Positions 1 through 11,289 of a DNA stretch of 34,661 nucleotides are shown here, piece by piece. The stretch spans positions 220,958 to 255,618 of the forward strand of contig BFEA01000474.1 of NCBI GenBank assembly GCA_003427395.1, read 5' to 3'. Each line of letters starts with the position of its first letter. Position 1 is the stretch's first letter. This DNA comes from Chara braunii. Taxonomy: Eukaryota; Streptophyta; Charophyceae; Charales; Characeae. The notes beneath the pieces are model-generated. The model worked only from the letters and a program-made list of their open reading frames with translations. It was not told the DNA's origin and made no database searches. The position numbers and the translations under genes were made by a program.

Positions 1-64
<64 letters not shown>
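1..64. repeat. (CT)n microsatellite at the window edge
   Basis: A perfect CT dinucleotide run fills the first 64 bases and is cut by the window edge, so its true length is unknown. It ends abruptly at a unique GTGGGTGG sequence. Confidence 0.98.
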
Positions 65-67
<3 letters not shown>

Positions 68-385
68 GGTGGCTCCAAATTTCTAACGGGGATGTGCCGA
101 AGGGACTTCAGGATGGCTTGCGACGACTATCCTTCGGGGATCGAACTACTGGCCAAACGATTGTGAGAAATACGAAAAAAAATAAAAAGGGGGGATCGCA
201 TCTTGCCACGTTCTAGCGGAAGACTCGCTGTATTGCGCACTTGGGGCCGTGACCCACTAACGGAGGGTTAGTTTATGTTTCCTGTATTTTCCAACGTGGT
301 CACACTACACTAGGGCCGTGAGATTTTCAGATGGTATGGCAAGAAGTGGGACATGGCCCTTGGTGAGTGGAAAAGGGAGGCCACC

Positions 386-427
386 CTTCTTCTTCTTCTT
401 CTTCTTCTTCTTCTTCTTCTTCTTCTT
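386..427. repeat. (TTC)n microsatellite
   Basis: An uninterrupted TTC trinucleotide run passes into a T-rich and TTC-rich tail that continues to about 475. It is the first of three large polypyrimidine TTC tracts in the window. Confidence 0.95.
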
Positions 428-887
428 TTTTTACCCCTTCTTCTTTTTTTGTCTCTTCTTCTTCTTGCTCTTTTTTATTCTGCTTCCTCTTGGTCGTCTC
501 CCTGTCCTTGGTCGTCTCCCTGTCCTTTGTCCGTTTCTTTTTCGTTTCGGGAAACTACGAGGTAGTCGCTGAAAGAGTTCGATTTTTTTCCCTTTTTTTT
601 TTCCAGTACTACGTGCCCCGTTGATAATCCCTGGTGCACAGCCCAGCCCAGCGAACGCGCGTCCAGAATATGCCAATTGAGCGTCGAGAGTGTGGGAATT
701 GAGCATGATGGTCTTCACAGGAGTAGACAACAAACACGGTTATTATAACTGTATTTGGAGCAAATTGTGAGTCTAGATACAGCAAAACAGAGTACGTTGT
801 ATTCGGGTGAAGGCGGCAGCGATATCTGTGCTGTTTAAAGACGGCTTTGGTGATGCATAGACGCGTGCTTGGCCAGGTGACTTTCAA

Positions 888-932
888 ATTCTTCTTCTTC
901 TTCTTCTTCTTCTTCTTCTTCTTCTTCTTCCA

Positions 933-978
<46 letters not shown>

Positions 979-993
979 TTCTTCTTCTTCTTC
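888..993. repeat. Long (TTC)n microsatellite, slightly interrupted
   Basis: About 105 bp of TTC repeat with only two small interruptions, a CAC near 931 and a CCTC near 952. The strand asymmetry is complete: all pyrimidine on plus, all GAA purine on minus. Such tracts can form triplex DNA. Confidence 0.95.
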
Positions 994-1270
994 GGGAAGG
1001 TTGGTGGTGGCGAAAGGCGATTCCGGGAGAAGTCCCCCCTGAGGAGTGACAGGAGAGCAGCCTGGCCAAAATGCGCAGGGGAATTTGCGCGGGGGAACTT
1101 GCGCTGCACGTTTCTACTGAGAACAGTGGATACGGAGACTCTGAGGTAATGTTTGTGTGTTGCAGCATGTGCGAGAAGCAGTCGATGATCCAGCAGAATG
1201 CCCCGTAATTATGGTCGTATCTGGACTGAAAGTTGCGTCAAATACAGGTCATAATGACCGGGCGTTCTAT

Positions 1271-1660
1271 TCGGGTGAACACGACAGCTCAGTTGGTAAC
1301 GCAAGTGGCATTCAGGAGGTCTTGGGTTCAATCCCCCATGGGCCTCATGTACCTTCCTAGGGCAAGCTTGGCACCCCCCACCTAGAGATATGCTGTTGGT
1401 CCCCCCGAGTGGCATTGAGCAGAGGCTGCCGATGTTCATAGGGGGAGGGAACCGGATGGGAGTCACAATGCCTGGCCCATAGAAGAAGCTGGGTCCTGAT
1501 GCTACGGGCTGACCTCTGGCTGGTATGGCCCGCCTACTGTAGCAGGTATATAGCAGGTGCTGGTGGGAGCACCTCCCTCATGTTCCCTCGTTGGAGGCTT
1601 GAGCACGGATGTGCCTGCTACCGGGTTCCCCCTAATACTATGATGACAATAAAAAAGGCC
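1271..1660 (+). mobile_element. Candidate tRNA-derived SINE
   Basis: A box A-like sequence (CAGCTCAGTTGG, 1285-1296) is followed 39 nt later by a box B-like sequence (GGGTTCAATCCC, 1324-1335). This is close to the spacing of the internal RNA polymerase III promoter of tRNA genes. About 300 bp of non-coding body follows and ends in an A-rich tail (ACAATAAAAAAG, ~1649-1660). tRNA-like head, unrelated body and A-rich tail is the standard SINE layout. No convincing target-site duplication was found, and the 5' edge is estimated from tRNA geometry. A decayed tRNA pseudogene followed by unrelated DNA is the alternative. Confidence 0.5.
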
Positions 1661-3480
1661 TGAAAGGTTGTCCTGTCCAGATTCGACACTTCATTGAAAA
1701 TTGGTTGGGGTTAAAAGCATTAGCTTTTCTATATCTATAGTCTTACTATAGTGTACGCCGGGTCTGGCGTAACGGTCCCGCTGTCGAGCGCATCGGTCCA
1801 GCACCGCACAGAATGGGGCGGGACCCTCCCGGCCGTGTCACGCAAGAGTTGATCTACCTCGTTGCGAACATACATGGAGTTTCCGCAAGCCGCTCCGACC
1901 GAGTGCGCCAGCCATACCTCTCGCGGGCCCCTATGACAGGATAGGGCCTACGCGAGGCACGATTTACCTCCACCTTACAGGAGTTGTGACCTCCCTTCGG
2001 TGGGCGTATGCCCACCGAGCTACCAGTCCACAGTACGAAAGTTAATCAGCTGCAATCGCAGAGGGTGACCAACTGAATGCATTTCTCGTTCGTTGTAGCA
2101 TAGGGGGTACGTGCGGTTTTACACCTCTATCGGACTCGCACACAAACCGGCGCCTGGGGGGCTGATGTCCCAAGCGCGACCCGTTGTCAGTCGACTAGGA
2201 CGTATCCCACACACCACGTTCTAAAGACATAAAAATTAAAACACGCATGCACACATACACATATACAAAACGACCTGGAACGAACAACGCGACACACTCC
2301 TAGTCCCTTCAGTAGCCATCCCATAACTCTCCGATGTGGAAATCGGATAGGCGTCGCACGCGAGACTTAGTATAAAATCGCGCTGACGCAGAGCTTTCTC
2401 ATATCGACTAGCAATGCATTAATACGCAAGCAGTTGCAATGATGGCGTACTATGTAGTGCCCATAATTGAGCGATCCCTCGTGGATCCGAGTACCGCTTA
2501 TGACACTCAAATGTCGATCTCGAAGTATCGTGAAGGTCAATCCCTTTACGATATTGCGCGACTGAAGGAACAGTCGTGCGGCCTCCGTGGCACCTCCGAC
2601 CTTTAGGCTGTGTCCCGGTGACCAGGGCAAATAGGCTATGCGTGGGGAGTGGTCACTGGGATGTCTTGGACAAGGACCTTGAATCCAAGCCCAAGACCAA
2701 CATCCGATTAAGAAACTTTTTAAGAAGCAAAACTTGTAAAGGGAGGAAGTCCCCTTCCCATTCTTAATCTCGACCCCAACTATACCCTTAATCGTGGGCC
2801 CCTTATGCCACGTGACCACCCAAACATAGGTATGTACATATATATTTAGTGAGGATTAAGTATGTGATAATCACTTTTCACAATCACAGTGAGAGTCCTC
2901 ACAGCCTTATATATGTATATGATCGCAGACCGTCACATCCAATGTCCGAACCACAGAACATACCTACAATCACATCCCTTGCTTTAGTCATGCAAGCCCC
3001 AATCTTTGTCGAACCTCCCATAATTAAATACTCAATACCTTTGTTAAATGACCATTCAATAAAAGTATGGTTGAAAACCTTAATAAAACAATAAAAACCA
3101 CAAGGGTTAAAACCTTTAGGTTGGGTAGTCGGGAATGAATTGAAGTTGATTCGTAAATCGATGAATCGGCAACCGACTTGTTATCAATGATAATAAAAGA
3201 TGATCCTTGTAGGATCATGCTGAATCTATTTCAGATCCTGAATCAAACGATCAAGAGGACATGTAACACAAGACAGGTCAATCCTCAAGCTAAATCTATA
3301 AGTCGGTGAAGAATAATCTCTGTATCACGATCTCACTCAAACATCGATCTTAATTAGCAAAGTCTAAAACTATCCCTAAGCAAATACTAAAGAAAGGGTA
3401 GATCCTGACCGGATCTACTCTATATAGAGTGGATCTCCAGAATCGCCACCTGTCAAAATATAACCTATCTCCTTTAAACT
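1661..3480. other. Gene-free stretch
   Basis: No domain-bearing ORF is present. The only local structure noted is a hairpin at 1998-2017 with perfect 8-bp arms (CGGTGGGC/GCCCACCG) and a 4-nt loop. On the minus strand it lies in sequence vaguely like a tRNA box A (TAGCTCGGTGGG), but no box B follows. Composition becomes clearly AT-rich after about 2,820. Confidence 0.6.
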
Positions 3481-4060
3481 AAGAAAATTTCGGCAGCGCT
3501 TCCCATAGGGAAAGTGTCTTCTTAGAACTTATATTAGCTCAAATATAAAAAACTTGAAACAAATCAAACTTTGAAAAGTGAGATTTTATTATTATTATTT
3601 TTTTTAACTCCCTGAATTAGTAAAAATTTGGGCAGCATCTCCTCTAGAAATACAGACTTCCCAGATTTATACTCAGTCAGGTATGAACCCCGAAGCAAAA
3701 ACCTGAGTTCAACTAAGACAAAATTTAAATAACTCCTTAAATTTGTAGAAATTTTGGCAACGTTTCCCGTATAGAAAGTAGCTTCCCAAAATTTATACAA
3801 AGCTAAGTCAGAAATCTAAAAATAACTTTGACTTCCCGAAGTCCAATATTGTCTAACTACTTGAATTAGTAAAAATTTGGGCAGCACTCCCCTTAGAAAA
3901 GGAGACTTTCCAGATTTTTACTAGGCCATATATAAAAATTAAACAGATTGAACTTTAACAAATCAAAATTTAAACTCCTTGGTTACGTAGAAATTTCGGT
4001 AGCGTTTCCCGTAAAGAAAGTGACTTGCCAAAATTTATACAAGACCAAGTATAGCAAAAG
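3481..4060. repeat. Degenerate ~120-bp tandem array with alternating A/B units
   Basis: Five copies of a unit centred on AAATTT(C/G)GGCAGCG-type sequence start near 3485, 3624, 3748, 3873 and 3991, with spacings of about 139, 124, 125 and 118 bp. Copies 2 and 4 share GAATTAGTAAAAATTTGGGC and a following CAGATTT. Copies 3 and 5 share GTAGAAATTT(T/C)GG and CAAAATTTATACAA. The array is therefore a ~245-bp higher-order dimer. No reading frame is conserved across units. I infer a non-coding satellite-like array; similar UTR arrays are known in Tat/Ogre-type LTR retrotransposons, but no coding part of one is visible here. Confidence 0.75.
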
Positions 4061-4339
4061 ATTCCAGAAAATGTAGAATTTGACCTAAGTAAAATAAACT
4101 TAGCTCAGAGAATGCATGAATTGAAACTAACTCTTATCGCTCTAGCACGTGACGAGCATCTAAAGCAACTATCTATCAAACTGAAACTCAGACTAAGTAG
4201 TAGTCTCACTCAGCCACATGCAGGTCAAACCAGAAGGGTAAATACTCTCACCATCCCTAAGTCAACTTGGTCAAATAATAGTTCGTAGTCTTTCAATGAT
4301 TTATCCCTTTATACCTAGCTTACATAGGGCATAAAGCTA
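4061..4339. other. AT-rich sequence between repeat arrays
   Basis: No gene or clear repeat is seen. It connects the A/B tandem array to the dispersed 20-bp motif block and shares their AT-rich composition. Confidence 0.5.
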
Positions 4340-5040
4340 GACCACCCAAACTTATGGAACATGTTTAACTTAGCCATTGAGTATACACAAACACAGGGCA
4401 CAACAACTTTTCTCTTCTTTGGGCATGTGATTAGGCCACCTTAGTCGCCCTGAACTGTTTAAGTATCCAAGTTTTATATAATTATCTATACTTAGTCTTT
4501 TAAGGTAGCATATAACTGAACCGATCATCTTTAACTCGAAATTTAGTCTGCCTCTTCGTACCACTAATTTATTCTTAGTTAATACTCTCTTCAGTTTGTG
4601 ATAAGTTGTAGTCAGACCACCCACCTATCTGACTAGCCTGTTCAAAGAGAAAATAATAGTAAAGAATAACGAAGTTATAGTCTTTTGGTTTCATTATGTG
4701 CGTGGCATTGGACCAAGACTACCCAAACTTATGGAACATGTCTGGTCCTTTGCCTGATTCGTTCCTTTAAGTAAAACAGGAAGGGGTTGAGCCACCCAAA
4801 CTTATAAAACATGCTCTCAACCCCTCGTTCAGAATCAAAAGAAACCAAGAAAACCCAAAATAAATAAGGCAACCACCCCAACTTATGGGACAGTGCATGG
4901 TTCCTAAAAAGTCAATCACAAACAACCCTCGCAAGTCAGAGCAACCAGACCACCCAAACTTATGGAACGTGTCTGGTCCTCCAGGCAATCCAAAGATAAA
5001 CATAACACTGGGCTTCACCAAACTTATGGAGACTTGTCCA
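4340..5040 (+). repeat. Dispersed motif block, CCACCCAAACTTATGGAACA type
   Basis: A motif of about 20 bp recurs at ~4345, 4716, 4794, 4875, 4951 and 5020 with few changes (for example AAACTTATAAAACA and AACTTATGGGACA). Two copies (4716 and 4951) are followed by the same TGTCTGGTCC extension. Inside the block the spacing is irregular (~70-80 bp), and the first copy lies ~370 bp away. All copies have the same orientation. The function is unknown; the pattern fits a decayed tandem array or a family of protein-binding sites. Confidence 0.7.
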
Positions 5041-6944
5041 ACCTTTAATTGACCCGGTCAAATCAAGCAAAACTGCCTTCCTCCCATCCTTCTCCGAGAT
5101 GCAATCCCACAATCTGCTTTCAGTCAGACAATAAAACTGAAACTGACATTACGCATGCATTCCTTTACTTAAGTCTGAATTGTTCTGAAAGTCAAACATA
5201 AAAGTCAAAGTAGGGATGCAGGCAGTATACTCAGCCAACCATAGCAAGAATTACAGTTAGGGGTTATAATAGAGTTTATAAAAGGAAAACAAAGATTACC
5301 TCTCAATTCCCTGCCTCCAGAACTCCTCCTGAGTTTCGGCAGAGCTCCCGCAATTGGTGGGTTGACTCCCCACAGAGTCTTGCTGCGGTTTTACGGGTTG
5401 CAATCCCGCATGCCGCCTTGAAGTTCCTCTCATAACAGGATTAGACTTAGATTAAGAAGGGCAGAAGATAAGGGGTTTCTGACTCTCGAGATACAAGAGA
5501 GGGACAACTCAACTCCTAGGAGAGGGTCTTGAAATGCATCTGAGAGCCCTGCAATGATAGCCAAAAAAAAAAATGCTCAGCACGCTTGGTCAGCTGAAGT
5601 CAACCTTTCAGTCGTTGAATTTCTACGGCTCTCCCACTTCACAGTGACGACTCCCCTCCAACATCTTAGTGCCTTCTATTTACAGCAAGGACCCCTCTCC
5701 AAAAATCTCAGCCTTTTCGCTGCTCTTCAAGGTCTAAACTGCATTAGCCATAACTCATGATATGGGTCGTGGGTTCCAAGCACAGTCCCCCTTGCTGTAG
5801 TAGTAACGTAACAGCGTAAATTAGCTAGCCATACAGCAAGCGGAGTGTACTCGATCGCTGGCTGAAGTCCTCGCTTAGTCCCGATAAACGTCCATACTGT
5901 GGTCGACTCACGCTACTCTGCCTTGGCTTGTCTCCAGCTACCCAACACAACAGACCGAGTAACTTCCCGGTTAGCAGGCAACTTTTCAAGCTTGAGGTCC
6001 GCCTGTAGTTGCCTCGCTCGACACACAGGCTGTGCATCGGCCGAGGGATGCGTCTTTGTGAAACAACGATCAATAAAATGTCAGCGAACTCAGCAAACGT
6101 GACAACCACGAGGAGTATGAGCAACAACGTCACCACTCAAAACTTTATCGAAATCCTGGATGATGGTCACGACTATGAATGAAACCATAGGTAACAGAAA
6201 AGTGTTCGCCCCACCCCTCTGACTTAATTCCTCGTTGCCTCAACCAATAGGCGAAAGGCTCATCAACTAGTTGGTAAGCCTCCCCCGTGGTTGACTTCCC
6301 TGATGCACCAACTGAGGTGATGGGCGGCCCCCAGATTAATTGGTAGGGTCTGCAGTCTCCTAGTTCCGCTCCTCGCCACTCCAAACAATGGAATGAATCC
6401 GCCGAGGTAAGCACTCCTTCCTAGTTTTTTTCTTCCAAATACACAGCTCATGCACTTGCACTCCCGCTAGGATGCAGTTTGATACATTGCCTTCAGTCAC
6501 GTACATAGGCGGGCGGGGGAAAACTTATTCTCTCCAAACAAAATCAGACTAACTCCTCCGCCAGAGTAACGAAGGCATGACACATGGACAACGAGCTCAA
6601 TCACTTCGACACGAAGGAACACAACTTCGAATATGGCTCTGACAACGCTAAAGTGCTACCTCAGTCACAGTAACTACATGAATCCTGAAAATTGAGCCTC
6701 ACGATCGTACAAGCCACGACTTTCAAGTGAATCGCCGCGATAAGCATCTCTACTTCCCTATTCACAAAAAACGCTAAATGAGGATGAATCTTCCGCTACA
6801 GTATGAAATCATACATCGCAACGGTCAGATTCATTGAAAAGGAAACATGGTGTAACTACGGACCAAGGAGTTGTCTGATGCAACCATCGCCGGTGCCCAT
6901 GTACAAGAGAGTCAGCTGGAGGGAGACTACTTCTCGATAGGATT

Positions 6945-6962
6945 AAAAAAAAAAAAAAAAAA
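6945..6962 (+). repeat. Poly(A) run
   Basis: Eighteen consecutive A residues. It could be a retroposon tail, but no recognisable element body or flanking duplication was found. Confidence 0.85.
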
Positions 6963-8669
6963 CTTGATGAATTTTCCATTAGAACGACGTCGGATGCGTC
7001 CCAGGCAAGTAGGCAACCTTCCCCACGCAGTTCTTTGCACACCGTATTGCCAAAACTAAAGCCTCACTCTTAGATCTGCCTTTGCTATTATAACCACTCT
7101 ACACCAAAACCCACTCTTCGTATTTCCCCTCACTCATGACTACGCAGGATCCTACAAGACATACGGTCTCCCTCCTCGCCATATTTGCCTCTCCTGACAA
7201 TCTCCCGCACACCCTTTTTCCACTAACACCCTTCTTACTAATCCTCTGCACAAACTAATTAGAGATTCGAGATCGCCAAACGTCTTCCCTTGGCTAATTC
7301 TCATGAGAAAACGGGTGACTTATAAGCTCATCCCTCCACCTCCGCCATCTTTCCCGTCGTTAACTCCTTTTTCTACTTCCTACCTTACTAACTTATCTCG
7401 CAAACTAATGACAGATTCAGCTCCGCCAACCTCAGAAACCCTGATCCATGTTCTTTCCTCACTTAATTCTACTAAGAATCGAGTGCACTACCCATCTCTG
7501 ACTGCCCCCAACCACTTTTCCTCACCATCTCCTTCATTGCACGCATATCGTGTAGAACCGCGCCAGGTTCACTCCTCTCTCGTCCTTTCAATGTCTTGTT
7601 CCCACAACGTTAGCCAAAGCGCTGGCTCAAACACCGTAACCGAGGTGCCAACCGGTACTCGGCAGGAAGGTCCCCACGGATGCTGATATCCGCTACTGAG
7701 CGACTAGCGGCTTACCTGCCAGATCGATCGCCTTTTGACCCGGAGGGCCTTGAAGTGTACTTCCTATACTCGGTCGTCGTAATTCTGCCTCAATGACGAT
7801 CAGGAGTGTGCCGAGCCCGTTGCGTGAACCTAGGCGAAGCGGGCCCTGGCGGAGATCTTAGTGGTAACAACCGATGTTCAAGCAGAAGCTTTGAAGCCCG
7901 ACGTAGGAGAGTGTCCTAAGTGGATGGGCCTATAGCGCGATCCCCAACCAGCGTCCCCCCCCCTACTATCGCGTAGTCCCCTTCTCCACAGGGGTCTCAT
8001 GGCCAAGCCCTTACTCAACCTTTTATGGCAAGCGACGGGTGGCGGACCGTGTGCATGCAACAATCCTTGCCACCCGTGGCTGCAACCCCACGGGCCCGCT
8101 CGAAATGTTATCTGATTCCCTTCCACCTTAGGCTACCGACACTCTCCTAAGGAGAAACGAGGGAAACCATGACCATGGACCCCACGGGCTTTGACCCCCC
8201 CCCTTAGTCCAAACTTTAAGATGGGCGGGGCAAAGCAAATTTGTCAACCTCCTGACACGCGAGAACTTATAGGTCAACCAAAGAGGCGCGCGTTTTCAAG
8301 GTCCTTGACCGCCATAACGACCTTTAAATCCGACGCAGCGTCTGAGTCAAAAAATGTCGACATATGAATAATAAAAATAAAACAATAATAAAACATCTAA
8401 ACATTTTTAACTGTCAAAATACGGCGAACGAGGAAAAGGGACTGCTAGTCGGCAAAACCAAAGGGGATAGGCCCGCCAAACCCTCAACCCCTCGGTTTCT
8501 TCACACTACTCTGATATCCCCGTGTAGCCGACGCTCGATCTCGATCCCTGAATCTCTCTGATCCTGTTTTGCCGAACCTGAATTTCATTGCGCACCGAGT
8601 TTTGTTGAGCCTGGGTCCCATTCTTATTTGTCGACGGGTACTGACGACCATTACATCCCAAATAGAACG

Positions 8670-8710
8670 AAAAAAAGAAAAAAAGAAGAAGAAAAAAAAA
8701 AAAAAAAAAA
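8670..8710 (+). repeat. A-rich tract ending in (A)19
   Basis: An A-rich tract with scattered G ends in 19 consecutive A residues (8692-8710). It could be the tail of an old plus-strand retroposon whose body is no longer recognisable. Confidence 0.8.
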
Positions 8711-9521
8711 CTTCCTCACATGCCATGAAAGCCATTAGATACATTCTATGAGGTGCTGGTGAGACTGTGCTCTCAGTGAGGGCATCTGTTGTAACCAATA
8801 GTACTAGACCCAGGGTTGAGTCTAGTATTGATGGAACTAAATATAAACGACTACCGCGCGACGCGTGGATCCACAAAAGCGTTTTCAAAAACCACCTGTT
8901 GTCGACGCCATCCTCCGTACGTACGCAAAAGTCTCAGTCAAGCGCACCAATCAGGAGACAAAATCTTTTTATTCCTAGTTTAAGCAGAAATAAAAATTTG
9001 GTCGACGATCACGCCGATTCTTCAATCATTAACCAAAAAAATAAAAGATCACGTGCGCCTCAAATCTGCGCGCCCACACATCCAATCAACGTATCTCTAC
9101 TCTAATCAATCATCCAGTCAACGTAACTCACAGACGCAGTCGCTTCTCGCGCGATATACTTAGACTTTAAACCTGTCGCTTGCAAAAACCAGGGCGGATA
9201 CCCTTGTAAGGGTATTCGCACCGATACCGCCAGACCAGGCTTCCAGTCTTGGGAAAAGGCCCAGGAAAATCTGCTACATCCACCTCGCATTTTTTTTCGT
9301 GTGCGTTGTCGTGAAATGAGTTTCGGAGAGTTTTCTACCAGCCTCCAACACAGCCGTTGGTCCGATGTGAGTTGTTCATACCCGGGGTTCGCAAAAGGTT
9401 CGTTCGATCCTGCTAGTGTGCTCTGCATTCAGTGCATTCTCTCTGCCTTGTTGCTTTTCGCTTCATGCTTTGCTGGTGCGTGTGTGTTTGCAGATCCACA
9501 GTTTGTATGCATGTGCGTTGG

Positions 9522-9811
9522 GGCCTGGTTGCACTTTGCTCCATACGCCAAGTTTGGCGAGTAGGCGCCTAGTTGCACTTACTTGCCAAACTTGGCGAAT
9601 GAAAAATATGTTAGAATGTTCACCACAACACAAGTTGTGGCGAGCGTTTTCGCTTTCCCCGCCTATGCACGGCGGTTTGAGGGTGGTCCTCGGACCTCTC
9701 CACAAAACAACTTTCTGGAGAGTGCAGGGCTTTACGAGTCGAGATCGGGCAGACAATTTTTTTAAACTTTTTTATAGAAGAAATATTGTGGCGAGTAAGT
9801 GCAACCAGGCC
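9522..9811. mobile_element. MITE-like element with long inverted ends
   Basis: The left end GGCCTGGTTGCACTT (9522-9536) is the perfect reverse complement of 9797-9811. A second, tandem copy of the left end (CCTAGTTGCACTTACTTGCC, ~9568-9587) pairs still further into the right arm (GGCGAGTAAGTGCAACCAGG, ~9791-9810). Both left copies are followed by a GCCAA(G/A)(T/C)TTGGC palindrome. The ~200-bp interior has no transposase and includes an AT-rich stretch. Terminal inverted repeats, short length and lack of coding fit a miniature inverted-repeat element. No clear target-site duplication was identified. Confidence 0.55.
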
Positions 9812-10892
9812 TCCAATTCGACACGATTCTCATTTTTTTCACTCTGGCAAGTAGTCCAACTCGGCCCTTAGGGCCTCGCCACAACTCCGGAATGAGTTGG
9901 CATCCCAAAATGGAAAGAAACAAAAAAAGGAAAAAGACGAGAACTGTACATTTGGCCCAAAAAGACAGCCAGATGCACCAAAAATTGAAAAAGTGAGCCT
10001 AGGGGTTCAAAATTGAAGCAAGGACTGCTTGGGGGTAGCTCGGAATGTTGCTGGCCTTGGATCTCAACCAGATCCAAGGCTGAGATGGCACCGAGACATG
10101 ATAAAATATCTTGGCCTACCCAAAATGGGGTAGAATCAACAAAAATTGAGAATTCTTTCAAGTGAGACTGCCCCTTGGGCATTTGGACTCAAGGGGTAGC
10201 ATTTGAAAAAGGGAAAGAGGCTTGAGGAGACCCAAGGGGCAGTCCAAGTTGGTACCAACCACTCAGACTGCATGTACTTGGCCAAAATGAGGCTAAGGTG
10301 CCCCCAGAAAGGCCTAGTGGTGAAAATTGGTCATGGGGGTACCTCGGTTCACTTGGAGGCACATGGGGAGGCTCATGGGCTGGCCGGTGTGCTGGTTTCA
10401 TTCTGCATAAGTTGAGGGAGCAGTCCGCCACACTTATATTTACATGAGGAGTGCTCATGTTGCCCAAGTGAGCTCTTGAGAGCACTCTACTTGCTTGGAG
10501 TGAGAGGAGGGGAACCGCTGCCAGTTTGGTGGAGAAGAGGTTACCAGTTTGGAGACTTGGAGGAGACTGTACGCTAGTGGGAGCAGCCATTGGAGCTAGT
10601 GAGAGTGGTGGTGGCCCAAGGAGGTGGTCCGCCATAGCCCCTAGGATGTGGGAGAGAGAGAGAGAGTTGGAGGTGCCCATTTAATCCTCCTAGAGGTAAG
10701 GACTCCATAGCCTTGGTAGTGGGAGCTTGCCATAGCCAGGGGGAGACTAAAAAAGAAGGGAGATAAGGGCTTGAAAAAGAAGAAAGCCATAGCTGGGGCA
10801 ACACATGTGCAAGGAGGAGGAGGGTTTCATCAAGATTGACCTTCAATACCAAGAGACTAGAGGAGGTGAGTGGGAACAAGAAGGGGATGCTT
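9812..10892. other. Gene-free stretch with hairpins
   Basis: No ORF with domain character. It contains a perfect hairpin at 10055-10079 (arms CCTTGGATCT/AGATCCAAGG, loop 5 nt) and a longer inverted repeat at 10166-10244. ORFs on both strands are low-complexity. Confidence 0.6.
10166..10244. repeat. Perfect 14-bp inverted repeat
   Basis: GACTGCCCCTTGGG at 10166-10179 is repeated in inverted orientation at 10231-10244 across a 51-nt spacer. It could be the ends of a very short inverted-repeat element or a cruciform-forming site. Confidence 0.7.
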
Positions 10893-11060
10893 TTCTTCTT
10901 CTTCTTCTTCTTCTTCTTCTTCTTCTTCTTCTTCTTCTTCTTCTTCCTCTTTTTCTCCTTCTCCTTCTCCTTCTTCTTCTCCTTCTTCTTCCTCCTCCCC
11001 TACTTGTTTCTCTTCTTCTCTTTCTCCCTCTTCTTATTCTCCTCCTCCTCTAATCTTCTC
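10893..11060. repeat. TTC microsatellite and polypyrimidine tract
   Basis: A nearly pure (TTC)n run of ~50 bp (10893-10944) decays into CTCCTT and CCTCCT variants through about 11,060. The plus strand is almost entirely pyrimidine for ~165 nt. Apparent poly-F, poly-L or poly-S ORFs across it are artefacts. Confidence 0.93.
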
Positions 11061-11289
11061 TTATCTGCTCTCTCCTCACTTCCTTTCTCTAGGGAAGAGA
11101 TAGGAAGTAGCTCCTCCATTAGGAGTGTCTTTATAGTGGTCATTTCCCTCACTCCCTGGCAAATCGTTACTTTGTGCCATGTGATTTCAAGCTTGAACTC
11201 ACCTCAAGATCTTCCCCTTTTTTCACTTGGGGGTAAATCGTTACTTTGGTCTTCACTCATGCTAATACTTTGGAGATCCTTGCCTCTTG

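Larger units (their letters stand above)
65..1270. other. Gene-free stretch with microsatellites
   Basis: No credible coding region is visible. The open frames here are translations of TTC/GAA tracts (poly-F, poly-L, poly-S, or poly-K/R on the other strand) and have no domain character. The stretch holds two TTC arrays and otherwise unique-looking sequence. Confidence 0.7.
5041..9521. other. Long gene-free stretch
   Basis: No ORF here shows a recognisable domain; the longest (7303-7686, 127 codons, S/P/T-rich) looks like chance. Visible structure is limited to poly(A) runs at 6945-6962 and 8692-8710, a degenerate duplication of about 50 bp (7224-7275 and 7379-7425, sharing CAAACTAAT and AGATTC), and a small hairpin near 8803-8830 (TACTAGAC/GTCTAGTA). 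Another TTTCGGCAGAGCTCCC-like copy of the 3.5-4.0 kb repeat core lies at about 5333. Confidence 0.6.

Noticed and set aside
318-1168. Several ORFs rich in F, S, L, K or R on both strands
   Set aside because: They are translations of TTC/GAA microsatellites; all frames of the tract are open because the repeat has no stop codons.
1940-2040. Minus-strand tRNA-like segment (TAGCTCGGTGGGC)
   Set aside because: There is no box B at the right distance and no cloverleaf; the strong hairpin explains the apparent match.
5277-5284. TATAAAAG, a TATA-box-like sequence
   Set aside because: No gene, LTR boundary or transcript evidence follows it, and the surrounding DNA is AT-rich.
6255-6305. Possible tRNA-type promoter (CTAGTTGGTAAG ... 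GGTTGACTTCC)
   Set aside because: Box A to box B spacing is only about 26 nt, too short for a tRNA-derived promoter.
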